A stretch of DNA of 64,000 nt from Megaleporinus macrocephalus (GCA_021613375.1 CM038704.1:5084155-5148154); one strand, 5' to 3'. Shown: positions 33,396 to 46,629, counted from the stretch's first letter. A program made the numbers and translations. Notes: generated from the sequence alone by a model not told the origin.

Positions 33396-34089
33396 AGTTG
33401 TTTGTATGCTAATACAACAGCACACAAACATGCTAACAGTTAGCTTTTTTGGAATAGCTAGCATGTAATAAATGTCTGACATATGTAATTTTTGAAATAA
33501 TATGTTAAAAATATTTACAATATACTTATTAACAATATAACTCACAGACTTCTAACAAGTCACACAAAGTGTAATTGAGAGGGATTGCAGTGAAGCTACC
33601 ACATTTTCTTAGCTTCCTAATATCTCTTCTACAGCTAGTCTCTTACCTCCTGTTTTCACAGGAAGTTCAACAAAAAAGGAAAACATTTTAACACTTTTTT
33701 TCATTTGGGTAAATAAAATGCCACCCTTTATTCAATGTTGTTTCTTTGTTATTTGATGTGGTGCTTGGTTTATGAAGCTGAAAAAATTGGATATTTCTTG
33801 ATTTTTGCACAAACCAGAGCAGCACCAAAAACCTGGATCGACCATGTTATGAATATCATAGACTTGGCCTAGTACTTCAGAATATTTTCAGCAAATCTTA
33901 ATTCTGATCCCCCATGCAAAAGAGAAATACAGTGTAAATAGTGTTTACACACGGTGTAGGAGTGTGTTATGGTAATTACTGACCGTTCTTCCAGAAGCGC
34001 ATTTATGAGGTCAGACATTGATGTTGGATAAGAAGGCCTTTCTCACAGTCCCCACTCTAATTCCTCCTAAAGGTGTTGTATGGTGTTGA
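33396..34089. other. Spacer, no gene seen
   Basis: AT-rich, only chance frames on both strands. Confidence 0.4.
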
Positions 34090-34740
34090 GGTCGGACTCT
34101 GTGCAGGCCAATCAAGTTCTTCCACACCAAACTTACTCATCCATGCCTTTGTGGAGCCTTCATTGTCCGTAATCTCTTTGTATGTGTTAAGCATCAAGAG
34201 TTTCTTTCACTGGAACTAAGCGGCTGAGCCCACACCATAATCCCCCACCACCAAACTTTACACTTGGCACAATGCGGTCAGACAAATACCGCTCTCCTGG
34301 CAACCAGACAGAGAAACGTGATTCATCACTCCAGAGAACTAGTCTCCACAAGAGTTCAGTGGTGGTGTGCTTTACACTACTACATCCAACACTTTGCATT
34401 GGGTTTGGTAATGTAAGGCTTGGATGCACCTCGGCCATGGAAACCAATTCCATGAAGCTATCTGTTCTTGAGCTAATCTGAAGCGATTGACTGTGCTGAA
34501 AGTTGCTGACTTCTTGTTATAATACCATTGACAGTTTACTGTGGAATATTTAGTAGGGAGAAAATTTTACGACTGCACAAATGTCATCCTATCACGGTAC
34601 CACGCTGGAATTCATTGAGCTCCTGAGAGTAACTCATTCTTTTACAAATGTTTGTAGAAGCAGCCTTCATACCTAACTCCTTGATTGGTAAATTGCATGT
34701 GCAAATGATAAATAAACCTGAATATTTGACTTGAGACCAT
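34090..34740 (-). mobile_element. Tc1/mariner-type element relict
   Basis: The minus frame 34187-34453 carries LWSDESRFSVW, PGERYLSDRIVPSVKFGGGG and LVPVKETLDA, the middle of a Tc1-like DDE transposase; WSDES holds the second catalytic aspartate in this family. The 'ggtttggtaatgtaaggcttg' and 'cggccatggaaacc' stretches on the plus strand are shared with 46660-46730. The residues between the SRFSVW and PGERY segments are deleted. Inactive. Confidence 0.7.
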
Positions 34741-35814
34741 ATGTGCTGGACATTCACCAACTAACATACAACATAGCTAGGATTAAAATGTGAGTTTATG
34801 AGTAATTAACTATACATACAAAATGTAATCCTCATAATTTAGTAGCTGCTCAGTGGAGGGAAACTTTATTTAGCTATTAGCAATCAAATAAAAAATTTAT
34901 GACAGTTGGTTGTGATGATTACAAAATGATAAATAAGTAAATGTAAAATGATAAAATATCAGTTTGAGCTAGATTGATATTTTTATGATTCTATTTATTT
35001 GATTATATATTTATTGAAATGTTTAATATGTATTGTTTTTATATTTTATTATGTCTGAGGTTGTAGTGCTGAATTAAGAGAGTGATTAACAGAGCTTGGT
35101 ATACTATGTAACAAAACCCTTACGGTAAAACATTAGGAAGGGCTTACAGATTCTTCAGGTGCTCGTTTGCAAACGTTAGAGTAATGTCTTGGCAGGTTGC
35201 TATGCCACTTTTTTTGTGTATGCCACAAAGCGCAGCTTCAGAGCAATCAGGAGGCAAACGCTAACACCTGCTCAAGGCTCCTTCCTTATTTAAGGACAGA
35301 GTTTGCAATGCCTGGTTGCTTAGTCTCGGGTTTATGCTGCTTGCTAGCATGTTTGTATTCTGGGCTGGTTAAACAAAAACAAAACAAAACAAAAGAAAAC
35401 ATAACATGGTAAAAGTATTAAGCCATGCTTTTTCATGGGGGATCACTTAGTGTTAGTATATAGTAATTTTAAGTAAATATAATAAAATAACCAAAAATTA
35501 AAATAAAACCTTTTCTTCTCACCATCTTCCTTTGTTTACCATAAGCCCTCTTCCTTGGTTTGCTGCCATTTCCCTTTGTTTTCTTGTTTGTTAACATATG
35601 CTTGATCCATGTTCAAGCCGGTCTGTGTGCGAACAGAATTCTTCTGTGTGACAGAATTCCTTATGCATGAACTCAGTCATGAAAATTTATCTACCCATTT
35701 CCCGTTTGTTTATGTTTACTCGATTCATTTTCGAGCCAGTCTGTGTTCGTAGGCAGCCTTAATTACTTTTAGCGTAGAAATAAGTGTTAAACCCACATTA
35801 ATGTTAGACAACTA
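34741..35814. other. Spacer, partly duplicated OR flank
   Basis: 35040-35170 resembles 28460-28610 of copy B ('agagagtgattaa', 'gcttggtata', 'tttgcaaacgttag' versus its relative). No gene seen. Confidence 0.45.
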
Positions 35815-37134
35815 CTGATGTTTCCTATGTTTAGCAGTGTAGGTCAGCCACTCCTAGAAAGCCTCGCCCAAATTAACATGTCTATCATTTTTTAGATGAT
35901 AGCTTTCTGTGGTTTGATATTTTCAAACAGAGAAATAGTTTTGTAACACTTACCAGATTTATATTTTCCACCAACCTATTTTTTGGATTTTCTTTCACTC
36001 ATGGTTTGTGGAAATGTTGTGGTATAATTACTTTGATGGAAAATTAATGGTAAATAAAATGAGTTTAAAAAGGGATAACTCATTCAAGTCTGGATGTCTT
36101 AGTCAGCGAAATCTATTTGACAGTTGAATATGGCTAGTTCAATTTATTTGTTGGTTATTAAAAAAATAAATCATAAAGGTGTATTTGAAAATGTTCTTCA
36201 TCTATATCATGTTATAATATATATTTTTTAATCTTAATTACTAATACTAAACTTTAATTTTAACCCCTTTGAATGGTTTATTGATTGGAATTTACAAAAC
36301 ACTAGCTTGACTGTAATTATATTCATATGTTAATACAATACATGTGCTAAAATCAAACACATATCTTTGATTTTATTTTATTATTTGTCTGCTGTTACAG
36401 GAAGTTGTTTATGGTGCAGAAACAATATGAATACCTGTCAATAACAGGCAGACAGTACAGCATTTGAGGCGGTTTAAGGATAACATCATCCATTTGTTGA
36501 CAGTGGTTTGCACACATGTTTTTTTATGCATTGTATTAGCTTTACAGGTGTAATTAGATATGTTTTGATGATCCTTTATTTGTGTATACCTAAAAGTATA
36601 CAGACAGGACATGTCTATTTCACGTAGTTAATAGTTGAACAGTTTTAATTCAATAGGGTTGATCATATATGTAGACATAATTTGATATGACAAGGGAATA
36701 CTAAAACAGACAAGTATAAAACGTACAAATACAGACAGTTTTAATCACATCTTTATGATTTTTAAACTAATAAACTGATAAAGTAAACAGCATTTTCCCA
36801 GGTTGGATACATCCATGTAAAATATATATTACATCCCTGCCTTTAAATCTAATGTATAAAATAAACTTGTGCGTACAAGTGTGCACCTTCATGAACATTC
36901 TTCTTGTCATGGCTCAGATTCATTTTACATTTTTACTGCCCATACGAGTCAAAGGACCAGTGTGGCTGCAGGTTTTAAATCCAATAAAGCAGGAGTGATC
37001 AGCAGTTTAAAGACTAAGACAAACACGTGTCATAAGGAGAGATAAGATTGGACACCCCTGGTCTATTCAAATACAAACTAAATCCTCTGTTTTCATCACA
37101 GTTTTTAAAGATAATGTCAATTAAGAAAGTTTAG

Positions 37135-37590
37135 TTAGAAGGGTTGTGTTTTTCTTTTACTCCTTTCTTTTAGCATGATACACAACAGGTGCTTTTTCAT
37201 ATATGCACAGAACATTTGATCCCTCAAACCGTACAACATAGGACTTACAAACCTGGGCAAAATTTGGACAAAGATGTAGGTTGTGAAACGTATGTCATTT
37301 AAAAGCATAGGAAAGAGAGAAATGAACACTCTCTCGAGTAGGGTTCCTATATACGTCAACATGCAGAGCAGAAGCTGCAGGCTGTGCAGGAGAATAGTAT
37401 TACGAGCCTTCCGGGCATCTGCACCGGTGGCCTTGGCAGCAAACATGATCCTGAAGTAGGTGTAAAACAATGTGAACCATACAAAGGGCAGACAGAGAAA
37501 GTGTGAGATGTTCTCTTCTCTATTTGGAATGAATGGTAGAACACAGTGTCTCGAGTGCAGATGATAGAATGAAAAAATGATAAAGGCTCA
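37135..37590 (-). pseudogene. Odorant receptor, 5'-truncated (unit C)
   Basis: Only the second extracellular loop to the stop codon remains; the open C-terminal frame is 37135-37470 (ARKARNTILLHS-like TM6 start, PRFVSPMLYGLRD at TM7). At 37590/37591 the homology to coding DNA ('gataaaggctca') stops and continues directly into sequence that lies upstream of the start in the intact genes ('caatacataactattgcagg'). The deletion thus removed the N-terminus, TM1-TM4 and the start region. One-base indels between 37500 and 37560 also break the frame. Confidence 0.9.
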
Positions 37591-39211
37591 TTTTTTAATA
37601 TCAATACATAACTATTGCAGGATGGATTGTGTAAAGTATGTGAGCAAGAAAATGATGATGGTACAGATAAAGTAAACAAATGATCAGGTGTTTTAATCTT
37701 GATTGTTCTAACTTCCTAAATCACCTATGAAACTAAATGGTTGTTTGTGTGTGCTTTTATTGTAGATGAGGACAAAAGGGTCAGCCCTCATTACTTGATT
37801 CCAGACCAATAAACAGGCAACATTGATTGAACATTGGAAAAAAAAAAACATTTTACACCCACATTACAGTTAGATAACTACTGATGTTTGCTATGGTTAG
37901 CAGTGTAGGTCAGCCACTCTTAGAAAGGCTCGCCCAAATTCCCATGGTTCTCAATTTATAGATGATAGCTCTCTGTGGTTTGATATTTTTTAAACAGAGA
38001 GATTTTTGAGAAATAGTTTTGTAACCCTTACTAGATATATATTTTCCAACAACCTATTTTTTAGGGATTTTCTTTCACTCATGGCCTTGTGTGCTTATGG
38101 AAGTGTTGTGGTATAATCACTTTGATGGAAAATTAATGGTAAATAAAAAGAGTTTAAAAAGGGATAACTCATTCTGTCTGGATGTCTCAGTCAGCGAAAT
38201 CTATTTGACAGTTGAATATGGCTAGTTCAATTTATTTGTTGGTTATTGAAAAAAAAAAATCATAAAGGTTTATTTTAAAATGTTCTCCCAATATTTTGAA
38301 AAAAAATCTTAATTGCTAATACTGAAAACTTATTCAAATTAATTTTAAGCCCTTTGATATCGTTTTTTGACTGGTTCATTAATTAAAATTTACCAAACAG
38401 GCCACACTAGCTTGACAAATATATATTCATATGTTAATACAATACATGTACTGAAATCAAACACATATTTTAGATGTTATTTTATTACTTGTCTGGTGTT
38501 ACAAGAAGTAGTTCATGATGGAGAAACAATATGAACATCTGTCAAAACGTTATAACAGGCAGACCGTACAGCATTGAGGTGGTTTAAGGATAACATCACC
38601 CATTTGTTTACAGTGGTTTGCACACATGTTTTTTTTATATGCATTGTATTAGCCTTACAGATGATTTGATGTTCTTTATTTATGTGTACCTAAAAGTATA
38701 CAGACAGGAAATGTCTATTTTACATACATTTTAACAGTTTCAACTCAATTAGATTGATCATATAAGTAGACAAAATTTGATATAATAATCTGTATTAATC
38801 ACATCTTTATGATTTTAGTGTTGAGGACTCCAAAAACATTATAATAAACTGATAAAGTAAACAGCATTTTCTCAGGTTGGATACATCCATGTAAAATATA
38901 TATTACACCCCTGCCTTCAAATCTAGTGTATAAAATAAATTTGTGCGTACAAGTGTGCACCTTTATGAACATTCTTCTTGTTATGGCTCAGATTCATTTT
39001 ACATTTTTACTGCCCATACGAGTCAAAGGACCAGTGTGGCAGCAGATTTTAAATCCAATAAAGCAGGAGCTCTGATCAGCAGTTTAAAGACTAAGACAAA
39101 CACGTGTCATAAGGAGAGATAAGATTGGACACCCCTGGTCTATTCAGATACAAACTAAATCCTCTGTTTTCATCACAGTTTTTAAAGATAATGTCAATTA
39201 AGAAAGTTTAG

Positions 39212-40159
39212 TTAGAAGGGTTGTGTTTTTCTTTTACTCCTTGCTTTTAGCATGATACACAACAGGTGCTTTTTCATATATGCACAGAACATTTGATCCC
39301 TCAAACCGTACACCATAGGACTTACAAACCTGGGCAAAATGTGGACAAAGATGTAGCTTGTGAAACGTATGTCATTTAAAAGCATAGGAAAGAGAGAAAT
39401 GAACACGTTCTCGAGTAGCGGGCCAATATACGTCAACATGCAGAGCAGAAGCTGCAGGCTGTGCAGGAGGATGGTATTACGGGCCTTCCGGGCATCTGCA
39501 CCGGTGGCCTTGGCAGCAAACATGATCCTGAAGTAGGTGTAAAAAAATGTGAACCATACAAAGGACAGACAGAGAAGGTGTGAGATGTTTCTCTTCTCTT
39601 TCTGGAATGAATGGTAGAACACATTGTCTCGAGTGCAGATGATGATAGAATGAAAAAATGATAAAGGCTCAGTAGCAAGGAGAAAGAACAGATCAGGAAG
39701 AATGGTTGTGGCACCTAAGACCCAGATCAGACCAATAAGGATGTATGTTCTGCGTACAGTACAAATCTGCATGTGATGTAACGGGTAACAGACAGCAATG
39801 TAGCGCTCCACAGCCATGCCTGCCAGATTCAGTGGAGTGTTTAAGGTGGTGAACACTGCCATCATTACAAGGAAGCAGCAGACAGAGACACTGATTCTAT
39901 AAAATATGTATAAAATTAGGTTCAGCCACACTGAAATTGTTAGCTGGATCATGTCATTCACAACCATATGGATGAAGAGGATATAACGGGGATTCTCATT
40001 AAAAATCTCGTGCTTGAAAAAAGTGTGGACAAAGGTGCCATTAATGTAGTTGATGGAGAAGTACAAAACCACAACAATCACATTTTTGGCCACAGCTATT
40101 GTATTTGACTCCTTTACTTTAATTTGGGTGATGTTGCTGTACGTTGAGAAATTCATCAC
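39212..40159 (-). CDS. Odorant receptor, OR131-2-like, intact (unit D)
   Basis: 315 residues with the subgroup hallmarks: NFS/NIT sequons, YINGTFVHTFFKH, NPRYILFIHMVVNDMIQL, LAGMAVERYIAVC, ARKARNTILLHS at TM6 and PRFVSPMVYGLRD at TM7. The tail ends KRKTQPF, three residues longer than in the unit A receptor. The second extracellular loop reads IIICTRDN, differing from IIYCSRDT in unit A; this loop often shapes ligand access in receptors of this class. It is the intact member of the C+D pair and is closest to 44115-45062. The acceptor-like CAG (40201-40203) is at the usual distance upstream. Confidence 0.95.
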   Translation of the reverse strand: MMNFSTYSNITQIKVKESNTIAVAKNVIVVVLYFSINYINGTFVHTFFKHEIFNENPRYILFIHMVVNDMIQLTISVWLNLILYIFYRISVSVCCFLVMMAVFTTLNTPLNLAGMAVERYIAVCYPLHHMQICTVRRTYILIGLIWVLGATTILPDLFFLLATEPLSFFHSIIICTRDNVFYHSFQKEKRNISHLLCLSFVWFTFFYTYFRIMFAAKATGADARKARNTILLHSLQLLLCMLTYIGPLLENVFISLFPMLLNDIRFTSYIFVHILPRFVSPMVYGLRDQMFCAYMKKHLLCIMLKARSKRKTQPF

Positions 40160-42298
40160 TTGCTCCTTTTTGCACTACAGACCGGCTTTCTCAGATGAGG
40201 CTGTTAAAGAATGGGAAAGATAATAACATTACATAATAACATAACATTTACAGCTTATTCTAGTAAATACTGCAGCTACATTTTTTCTTTAAAACAGGAA
40301 CATGTAACATCAAAATCTGTTGCTAGTTGTTATTTACAGGATTTTAATAACAATACATAACTATTGCAGGATGTGTAAAGTATGTGTCAGCAAGAAAATG
40401 ATGATGGTACAGATACAGTAAACAAATGATCAGCTGTTTTAATCTTGATTGTTCTAACCTCCTAAATCTCCTATAAAATAAAACCGTTCTTTGTGCATGC
40501 TTTTATTGAAGCTGAGGACAAAATGGTCAGCCCTCCTTACTTAACCCCAGACCAATAAACAGGCAACACTGATCCTAAGTGTCATCCCTAATGTCTCTCT
40601 GTAATACTTCAAAGATGTAGTGTCTTTTGCCAAACAGAAGGGGGACAAAGAGGCAGAAAAACATCCTACTCATTCTGAATATCACCCCACCATATTTCAG
40701 TGTTGAATGTCATATTATATTTCTGCTGTGAAATGCAGAAATATTGAAAAAAATTATTCTAAAGGTCCCATAAATATTTCACGTGCTTCTTTGCAAATGT
40801 GAGACAAGCATTGGTGTTTCTTTTGTTTGGCAGTGATTTATGCTTTGTTGCTCCTCTATAAATATCACTTTTACCCAATTTGGTTTGCAATTTCACTATA
40901 TTTTCCCATTTGGTTATGTTTACTTGATTCATGTTCGAGGCAGTCGGTGTTCGTAGGCAGCCTTAATTTCTTTTAGTGTAACAATAAGTGTGAATCCCAC
41001 ATTAATGTTAGACAACTACTGATGTTTCCTATGGTTAGCAGTGTAGGTCAGCCACTCCTAGAAAGGCTCGCCCAAATTCCCATGTCCCTAAATTTATAAA
41101 TAATAGCTCTCTGTAGTTTGATATTTTCAAACAGAGAAATAGTTTTGTAACCCTTACCGGATTTATATTTTCCAACAGCCTATTTTTTGGATCTTCTTTC
41201 ACTCATGGTCTTGTATGGTTGTGGAAATGTTGTGGTATAATTACTTTGATGGAAAATTAATGGTAAATGAAATGAGTTTAAAAAGGGATAACTCATTCGA
41301 GTCTGGATGTTTTAGCCAGTGAAATCTAGTTGACAGTTGAATATGGCTCGTTCAATTTATTTGTTGGTTATTTAAAAAAAGAAATCATAAAGGTATATTT
41401 GAAAATGTTCTTCATCTAATATCTTGTTATAATATATTTTTTTAAATCTCAATTGCTATCACTAAACTTAATTTTAACCCCTTTAATATAGACATTTGAC
41501 TGGTTTATTCATTGAAATTTACAAAACACTAGCTTGACTAAAATTATATTCATATGTTAATACAATACATGTGCTAAAATCAAACACGTCTTTGATTTTA
41601 TTTTATTATGTGTCTGCTGTTACAGGAAGTTGTTCCTGGTGCAGAAACAATATGAACACCTGTCAATAACAGGCAGACAGTACAGCATTAAGGTGGTTTA
41701 AGGATAACATCATCCATTTGTTAACAGTGGTTTGCGCACATGTTTTTATATGCATTTTATTAGCTTTACAGGTATAATTAGATATGTTTTGATGTTCCTT
41801 TATTTGTGTATACCCAAAAGTATACAGACAGGACATGTCTATTTCATGTACATTTAATAGTTTAACAGTTTTAACTCAATAGGATTGATCATATATGTAG
41901 ACATAATTTGATATGATAAGGGAATACTAAAACAGACAAGTATAAAACGTACAAATACAGACAGTTTTTTAATCACATCTTTATGATTTTAGTGTTAAGG
42001 AAACTAAATAAACTAATAAACTGATAAAGTAAACAGCATTTTCCCAGGTTGGTTACATCCATGTAAAAATATGTTACACCCCTGCCTTTAAATCTAATGT
42101 ATAAAATAAAATTGTGCGTGCAAGTGTACATGTGTCTTGTTGTTCATGGGCCAGTGTCAAAGGACCAGTGTGGCTGCAGGTTTTAATTCCAATAAAGCAG
42201 GAGATCCAATCTGCAGTTTAAGATTGGACACCCCTGGTCTATTCGAATGCAAACTAAATCCTCTGTTTTCAAAGATAATATTAATTAAGAAAGTTTAG

Positions 42299-42586
42299 TT
42301 AGAAGGGTTGTGTTTTTCTTTTACTCCTTTCTTTTAGCATAATACACAACAGGTGCTTTTTCATATAAGCACAGAACATTTGATCCCTCAAACCTTACAC
42401 CATAGGACTTACACACCTGGGCAAAATGTGGACAAGGATGTAGGTTGTGAATCGTATGTCATTTAAAAGCATAGGAAAGAGAGAAATGAACACGCTCTCG
42501 AGTAGGGGGCCAATATACACGGACATGCAGAGCAGAAGCTGCAGGCTGTGCAGGAGAATAGTATTACGGGCCTTCCGGGCATCTGC
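42299..42586 (-). pseudogene. Odorant receptor, 5'-truncated (unit E)
   Basis: Only the last third of the gene survives, from just before TM6 to the stop. Coding homology ends at 'cgggcatctgc' (42586) and jumps into the 5' flank ('atgatggtacagatacag'). In addition the conserved tyrosine of TM7 (SPMVY) is a TAA stop at 42395-42397. The deletion is larger than in unit C at both ends. Too short and stop-broken to have been an obvious open frame. Confidence 0.9.
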
Positions 42587-44114
42587 GACAATATGATGGT
42601 ACAGATACAGTAATCAAATGATCAGCTGTTTTAGTCTTGATTGTTCTAACCTCCTAAATCTCCTATGAAACTAAATGGTTGTTTGTGTGTGCTTTTATTG
42701 TAGACGAGGACAAAAGGGTCAGCCCTCATTACTTGATTCCAGACCAATAAACAGGCAACATTGATTGAACATTGAAAAAAAACATTTTACACCCACATTA
42801 CAGTTAGATAACTACTGATGTTTGCTATGGTTAGCAGTGTAGGTCAGCCACTCCTAGAAAGGCTCGCCCAAATTCCCATGGTTCTCAATTCATAGATGAT
42901 AGCTCTCTGTGGTTTGATATTTTTTAAACAGAGAGATTTTTGAGAAATAGTTTTGTAACCCTTACTAGATTTATATTTTCCAACAACCTATTTTTTAGGG
43001 ATTTTCTTTCACTCATGGCCTTGTGTGCTTATGGAAGTGTTGTGGTAATCACATGGTAAATAAAATGAGTTTGAAAAGGGATAACTCATTCTGTCTGGAT
43101 GTCTTAGTCAGCGAAATCTATTCGACAGTTGAATATGGCTAGTTCAATTTATTTGTTGGTTATTAAAAAAATAAAATCATTAAGGTTTATTTAAAAATGC
43201 TCTTCTAATATTTTGAAAATAAATATTAATTGCTAATACTGAAAACTTATTCAAATTAATTTAACCCCTTTGATATTGGTTTTTGACTGGATCATTGATT
43301 AAAATTTACCAAACAGGCCACACTAGCTTGACAAATATATATTCATATGTTAATACAATACATGTACTGAAATCAAACACATATTTTAGATGTTTTTTTA
43401 TTACTCGTCTGGTGTTACAAGAAGTAGTTCATGATGGGGAAACAATAAGAACATCTGTCAAGACATTATAACAGGCAGACAGTAGAGGAGGTGGTTTAAG
43501 GATAACATCACCCATTTGTTTACAGTGGTTTGCACACATTTTTTTTATATGCCTTGTATTAGCCTTACATATGAATTAATGTTCTTTATTTATGTGTACC
43601 TAAAAGTATACAGACAGGAAATGTCTATTTTACATATATTTTACCAGTTTCAACTCAATTAGGTTGATCATATAAGTAGACAAAATTTGATATAATAATC
43701 TGTATTAATCACATCTTTATGATTTTAGTGTTGAGGACTCCAAAAACATAATAAACTGATAAAGTAAACAGTATTTTCCCAGGTTGGTTACATCCATGTA
43801 AAAATATATTACACCCCTGCCTTCAAATCTAGTGTATAAAATAAACTTGTGCGTCCAAGTGTGCACCTTCATGTACATTCTTCTTGTTCTGGCTCAGATT
43901 CATTTTACATTTTTACTGCCCATACGAGTCAAAGGACCAGTGTGGCTGCAGGTTTTAAATCCAATAAAGCAGGAGTGATCAGCAGTTTAAAGACTAAGAC
44001 AAACACGAGTCATAAGGAGAGATAAGATTGGACACCCCTGGTCTATTCAGATACAAACTAAATCCTCTGTTTTCATCGCAGTTTTTAAAGATAATGTCAA
44101 TTAAGAAAGTTTAG

Positions 44115-45062
44115 TTAGAAGGGTTGTGTTTTTCTTTTACTCTTTGATTTTAGCATGATACACAACAGGTGCTTTTTCATATATGCACAGAACATTTGAT
44201 CCCTCAAACTGTACACCATAGGACTTACAAACCTGGGCAAAATTTGGACAAAGATGTAAACAGTGAATCGTATATCATGTAAAAGTGTAGGAAAGAGAGA
44301 AATGAACACGTTCTCGACTAGCGGGCCAATATACGTCAACATGCAGAGCAGAAGCTGCAGGCTGTGCAGGAGGATGGTATTACGGGCCTTCCGGGCATCT
44401 GCACCGGTGGCCTTGGCAGCAAACATGATCCTGAAGTAGGTGTAAAACAATGTGAACCATACAAAGGACAGATAAACCAGATATGAGATGTTTCTTTTCT
44501 CTTTCTGGAATGAATGGTAGAACACAGTGTCTCGAGTGCAGTAGATAATGGAATGAAACAATGATAAAGGCTCAGTGGCGAGGAGAAAGAACAGGTCAGG
44601 AAGAATGGTTGTGGCACCTAAGACCCAGATCAGGCCAATTAGGATGTACGTTCTGCGTACAGTACAAATTTGCAGGTGATGTAACGGGTAACAGACAGCA
44701 ATGTAGCGTTCCACGGCCATGCCTGCCAGATTTAGTGGAGTGTTTAAGGTGGTGAACACTGCCATCATTACAAGGATGCAGCAGAAAGAGAAATTGATTG
44801 TATAAAATATGAAAAAAAGAAGGTTAAGCGACACCGTAATTGTTAGCTGGATCATGTCATTCAGAACCATATGGATGAAGAGGACATAACGGGGATTCTC
44901 ATTAAAGATCTCGTGCTTAAAGAAAGTGTGGACAAAGGTGTCATTAATGTAGTTGATGGAAAAGTACAAAGCCACAACAATCACATTTTTTGTCACAACT
45001 AGTGTGTGTGACTCCTTTACTTTAGTTTGGGTGATGTTGCTGTACGTTGAGAAATTCATCAC
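44115..45062 (-). CDS. Odorant receptor, OR131-2-like, intact (unit F)
   Basis: 315 residues, very close to the unit D receptor. Retains the sequons, NPRYVLFIHMVLNDMIQL at TM2, LAGMAVERYIAVC at TM3, ARKARNTILLHS at TM6 and PRFVSPMVYSLRD at TM7. Two changes at conserved places stand out: YINDTFVHTFF in TM1 (Asp where the others have Gly), and YSLRD where the subgroup has YGLRD. The open frame is complete with the usual MM start, so it is scored as a working gene, but the charged residue in TM1 merits a look. Rightmost OR of the cluster in this window. Confidence 0.93.
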   Translation of the reverse strand: MMNFSTYSNITQTKVKESHTLVVTKNVIVVALYFSINYINDTFVHTFFKHEIFNENPRYVLFIHMVLNDMIQLTITVSLNLLFFIFYTINFSFCCILVMMAVFTTLNTPLNLAGMAVERYIAVCYPLHHLQICTVRRTYILIGLIWVLGATTILPDLFFLLATEPLSLFHSIIYCTRDTVFYHSFQKEKRNISYLVYLSFVWFTLFYTYFRIMFAAKATGADARKARNTILLHSLQLLLCMLTYIGPLVENVFISLFPTLLHDIRFTVYIFVQILPRFVSPMVYSLRDQMFCAYMKKHLLCIMLKSKSKRKTQPF

Positions 45063-45620
45063 TTGCTCCTTTTTGCACTACAGACCGGCTTCCTCAGATG
45101 TGGCTGTTAAAAAATGGAAGAGATAATAACATTACATAATAACACAACATTTACAGCTTATTCTAGTAAATACTATGTGTAATTTTTTTCTTTAAACCAG
45201 GAAAACAGGAACATGTAACATCAAAATCTGTTGCTAGTTGTTATTTACTGGATTTTAAGAACAATACATAACTATTGCAGGATGTGTAAAGTATGTGTCA
45301 GCAAGAAAATGATGATGGTACAGATACAGTAAACAAATGATCAGCTGTTTTAATCTTGATTGTTCTAACCTCCTAAATCTCCTATAAAATAAAACCGTTC
45401 TTTGTGCATGCTTTTATTGAAGTTGAGGACAAAAGGGTCAGCCCTCCTTACTTAACCCCAGACCAATAAACAGGCAACACTGATCCTAAGTGTCATCCCT
45501 AATGTCTCTCTGTAATACTTCTAAAATGTAGTGTCTTTTGCCAAACAGAAGGGGGACAAAGAGGCAGAAAAACATCCTACTCATTCTGAATTTCACCCCA
45601 CCATATTTCAGTGTTGAATG

Positions 45621-46629
45621 TCATATTATATTTCTGCTGTGAAATGCAGAAATATTGAAACAAAATTATTCTAAAAGTCCCATAAATGTTTCAGGTGCTT
45701 CTTTGCAAATGTGAGACAAGCATTGGTGTTTCTTTTGTTTGGCATTTATTTCTGCTTTGTTGCTCCTCTATGAATATCACTTTTACCCAGACTCCTTCCT
45801 ACCATGGAGTAATGAACACTGACCTTAGCTCACTTAGTATGACCTGCTGTTCATTAGCTTTACCTCTGGAATATTTGGTGACTGCTTATTTGGTTTATCT
45901 CTAAATTTAGTTCTGTGCAGTACGTGAAACATCATATTTGTAGTTTTAAAAAAATTTAATGGCAGCACTGTTATTCCAGCTTGGCCATATATTAGTACAG
46001 GGAAGTAAAGTGGAGATATGTAGTGGAAGATAATAGCAGGCGTACTCCCAGCTCGGTGGTGTATCTAGGAAAGTCATGACTCCATTAATGCAGGCAGAAT
46101 TTGGATTATCTAAGTAGATGTGCGTTGATACAGCGATGCTAATGCAGCCAGGACTTTATACATAACTGCGAATGAACCCATCTAGTTTGTGTTTCAGCTT
46201 TAAAACTATGGTTCACTCTTAGATGAAGCAGAGCACATTAGATTTTTTGGCAGTGAGTTTTACATTTAGTGGGTCTTACTGCATTAAAGCCTTGATATGT
46301 TTAATCAGATGAATGTCATTATCAATGAAATTGGATTGATTTGTTGCTTGATAACCAAAAGGGTGATTCCTGTTTCACTTTACTTTTGTAAATGATTACT
46401 TTTGTCATGCATCTTTTTAATTTTACATAAATGACAATCTTTAAGAATCTACTTTGTGTTTGTCTTTTGCTCATTTGATTTTCACGTTAAAAACAGTATT
46501 GAAAAACAGGCTAATTAGTCTATTCTTGTTTTTGGTTCTTTTACTGTTGGTAGAGCAATCAAGAAAATGGCTTCATTTCATATTTTCATAAACTAATCAT
46601 AAAATCAAATAACAAACAAAAATGAAATA
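45621..46629. repeat. Right flank of OR unit F
   Basis: Matches 31061-31500 in several blocks; see that entry. No gene seen. Confidence 0.55.

Larger units (their letters stand above)
35815..41009. repeat. OR unit pair C+D
   Basis: Unit C (35815-37860) and unit D (37861-41009) each start with 'acaactactgatgttt..cagtgtaggtcagccactc' and end in the OR 5' flank. Each contains the same run of landmarks: 'ctctgtggtttgatattt', 'tcaatttatttgttggtta', 'gtatacagacagga' and 'cacccctggtctatt', then an OR on the minus strand. C carries a truncated OR, D an intact one. No other gene seen. Confidence 0.8.
41010..45620. repeat. OR unit pair E+F
   Basis: Unit E (41010-42794) matches unit C best and unit F (42795-45620) matches unit D best; for example 'acctgtcaataacaggcagacagtacagcatt' type sequence is in C and E, and 'aacatctgtcaa' plus 'ttataacaggcag' is in D and F. 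The C+D pair was therefore copied as a block. E holds a truncated OR, F an intact one. Confidence 0.8.
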
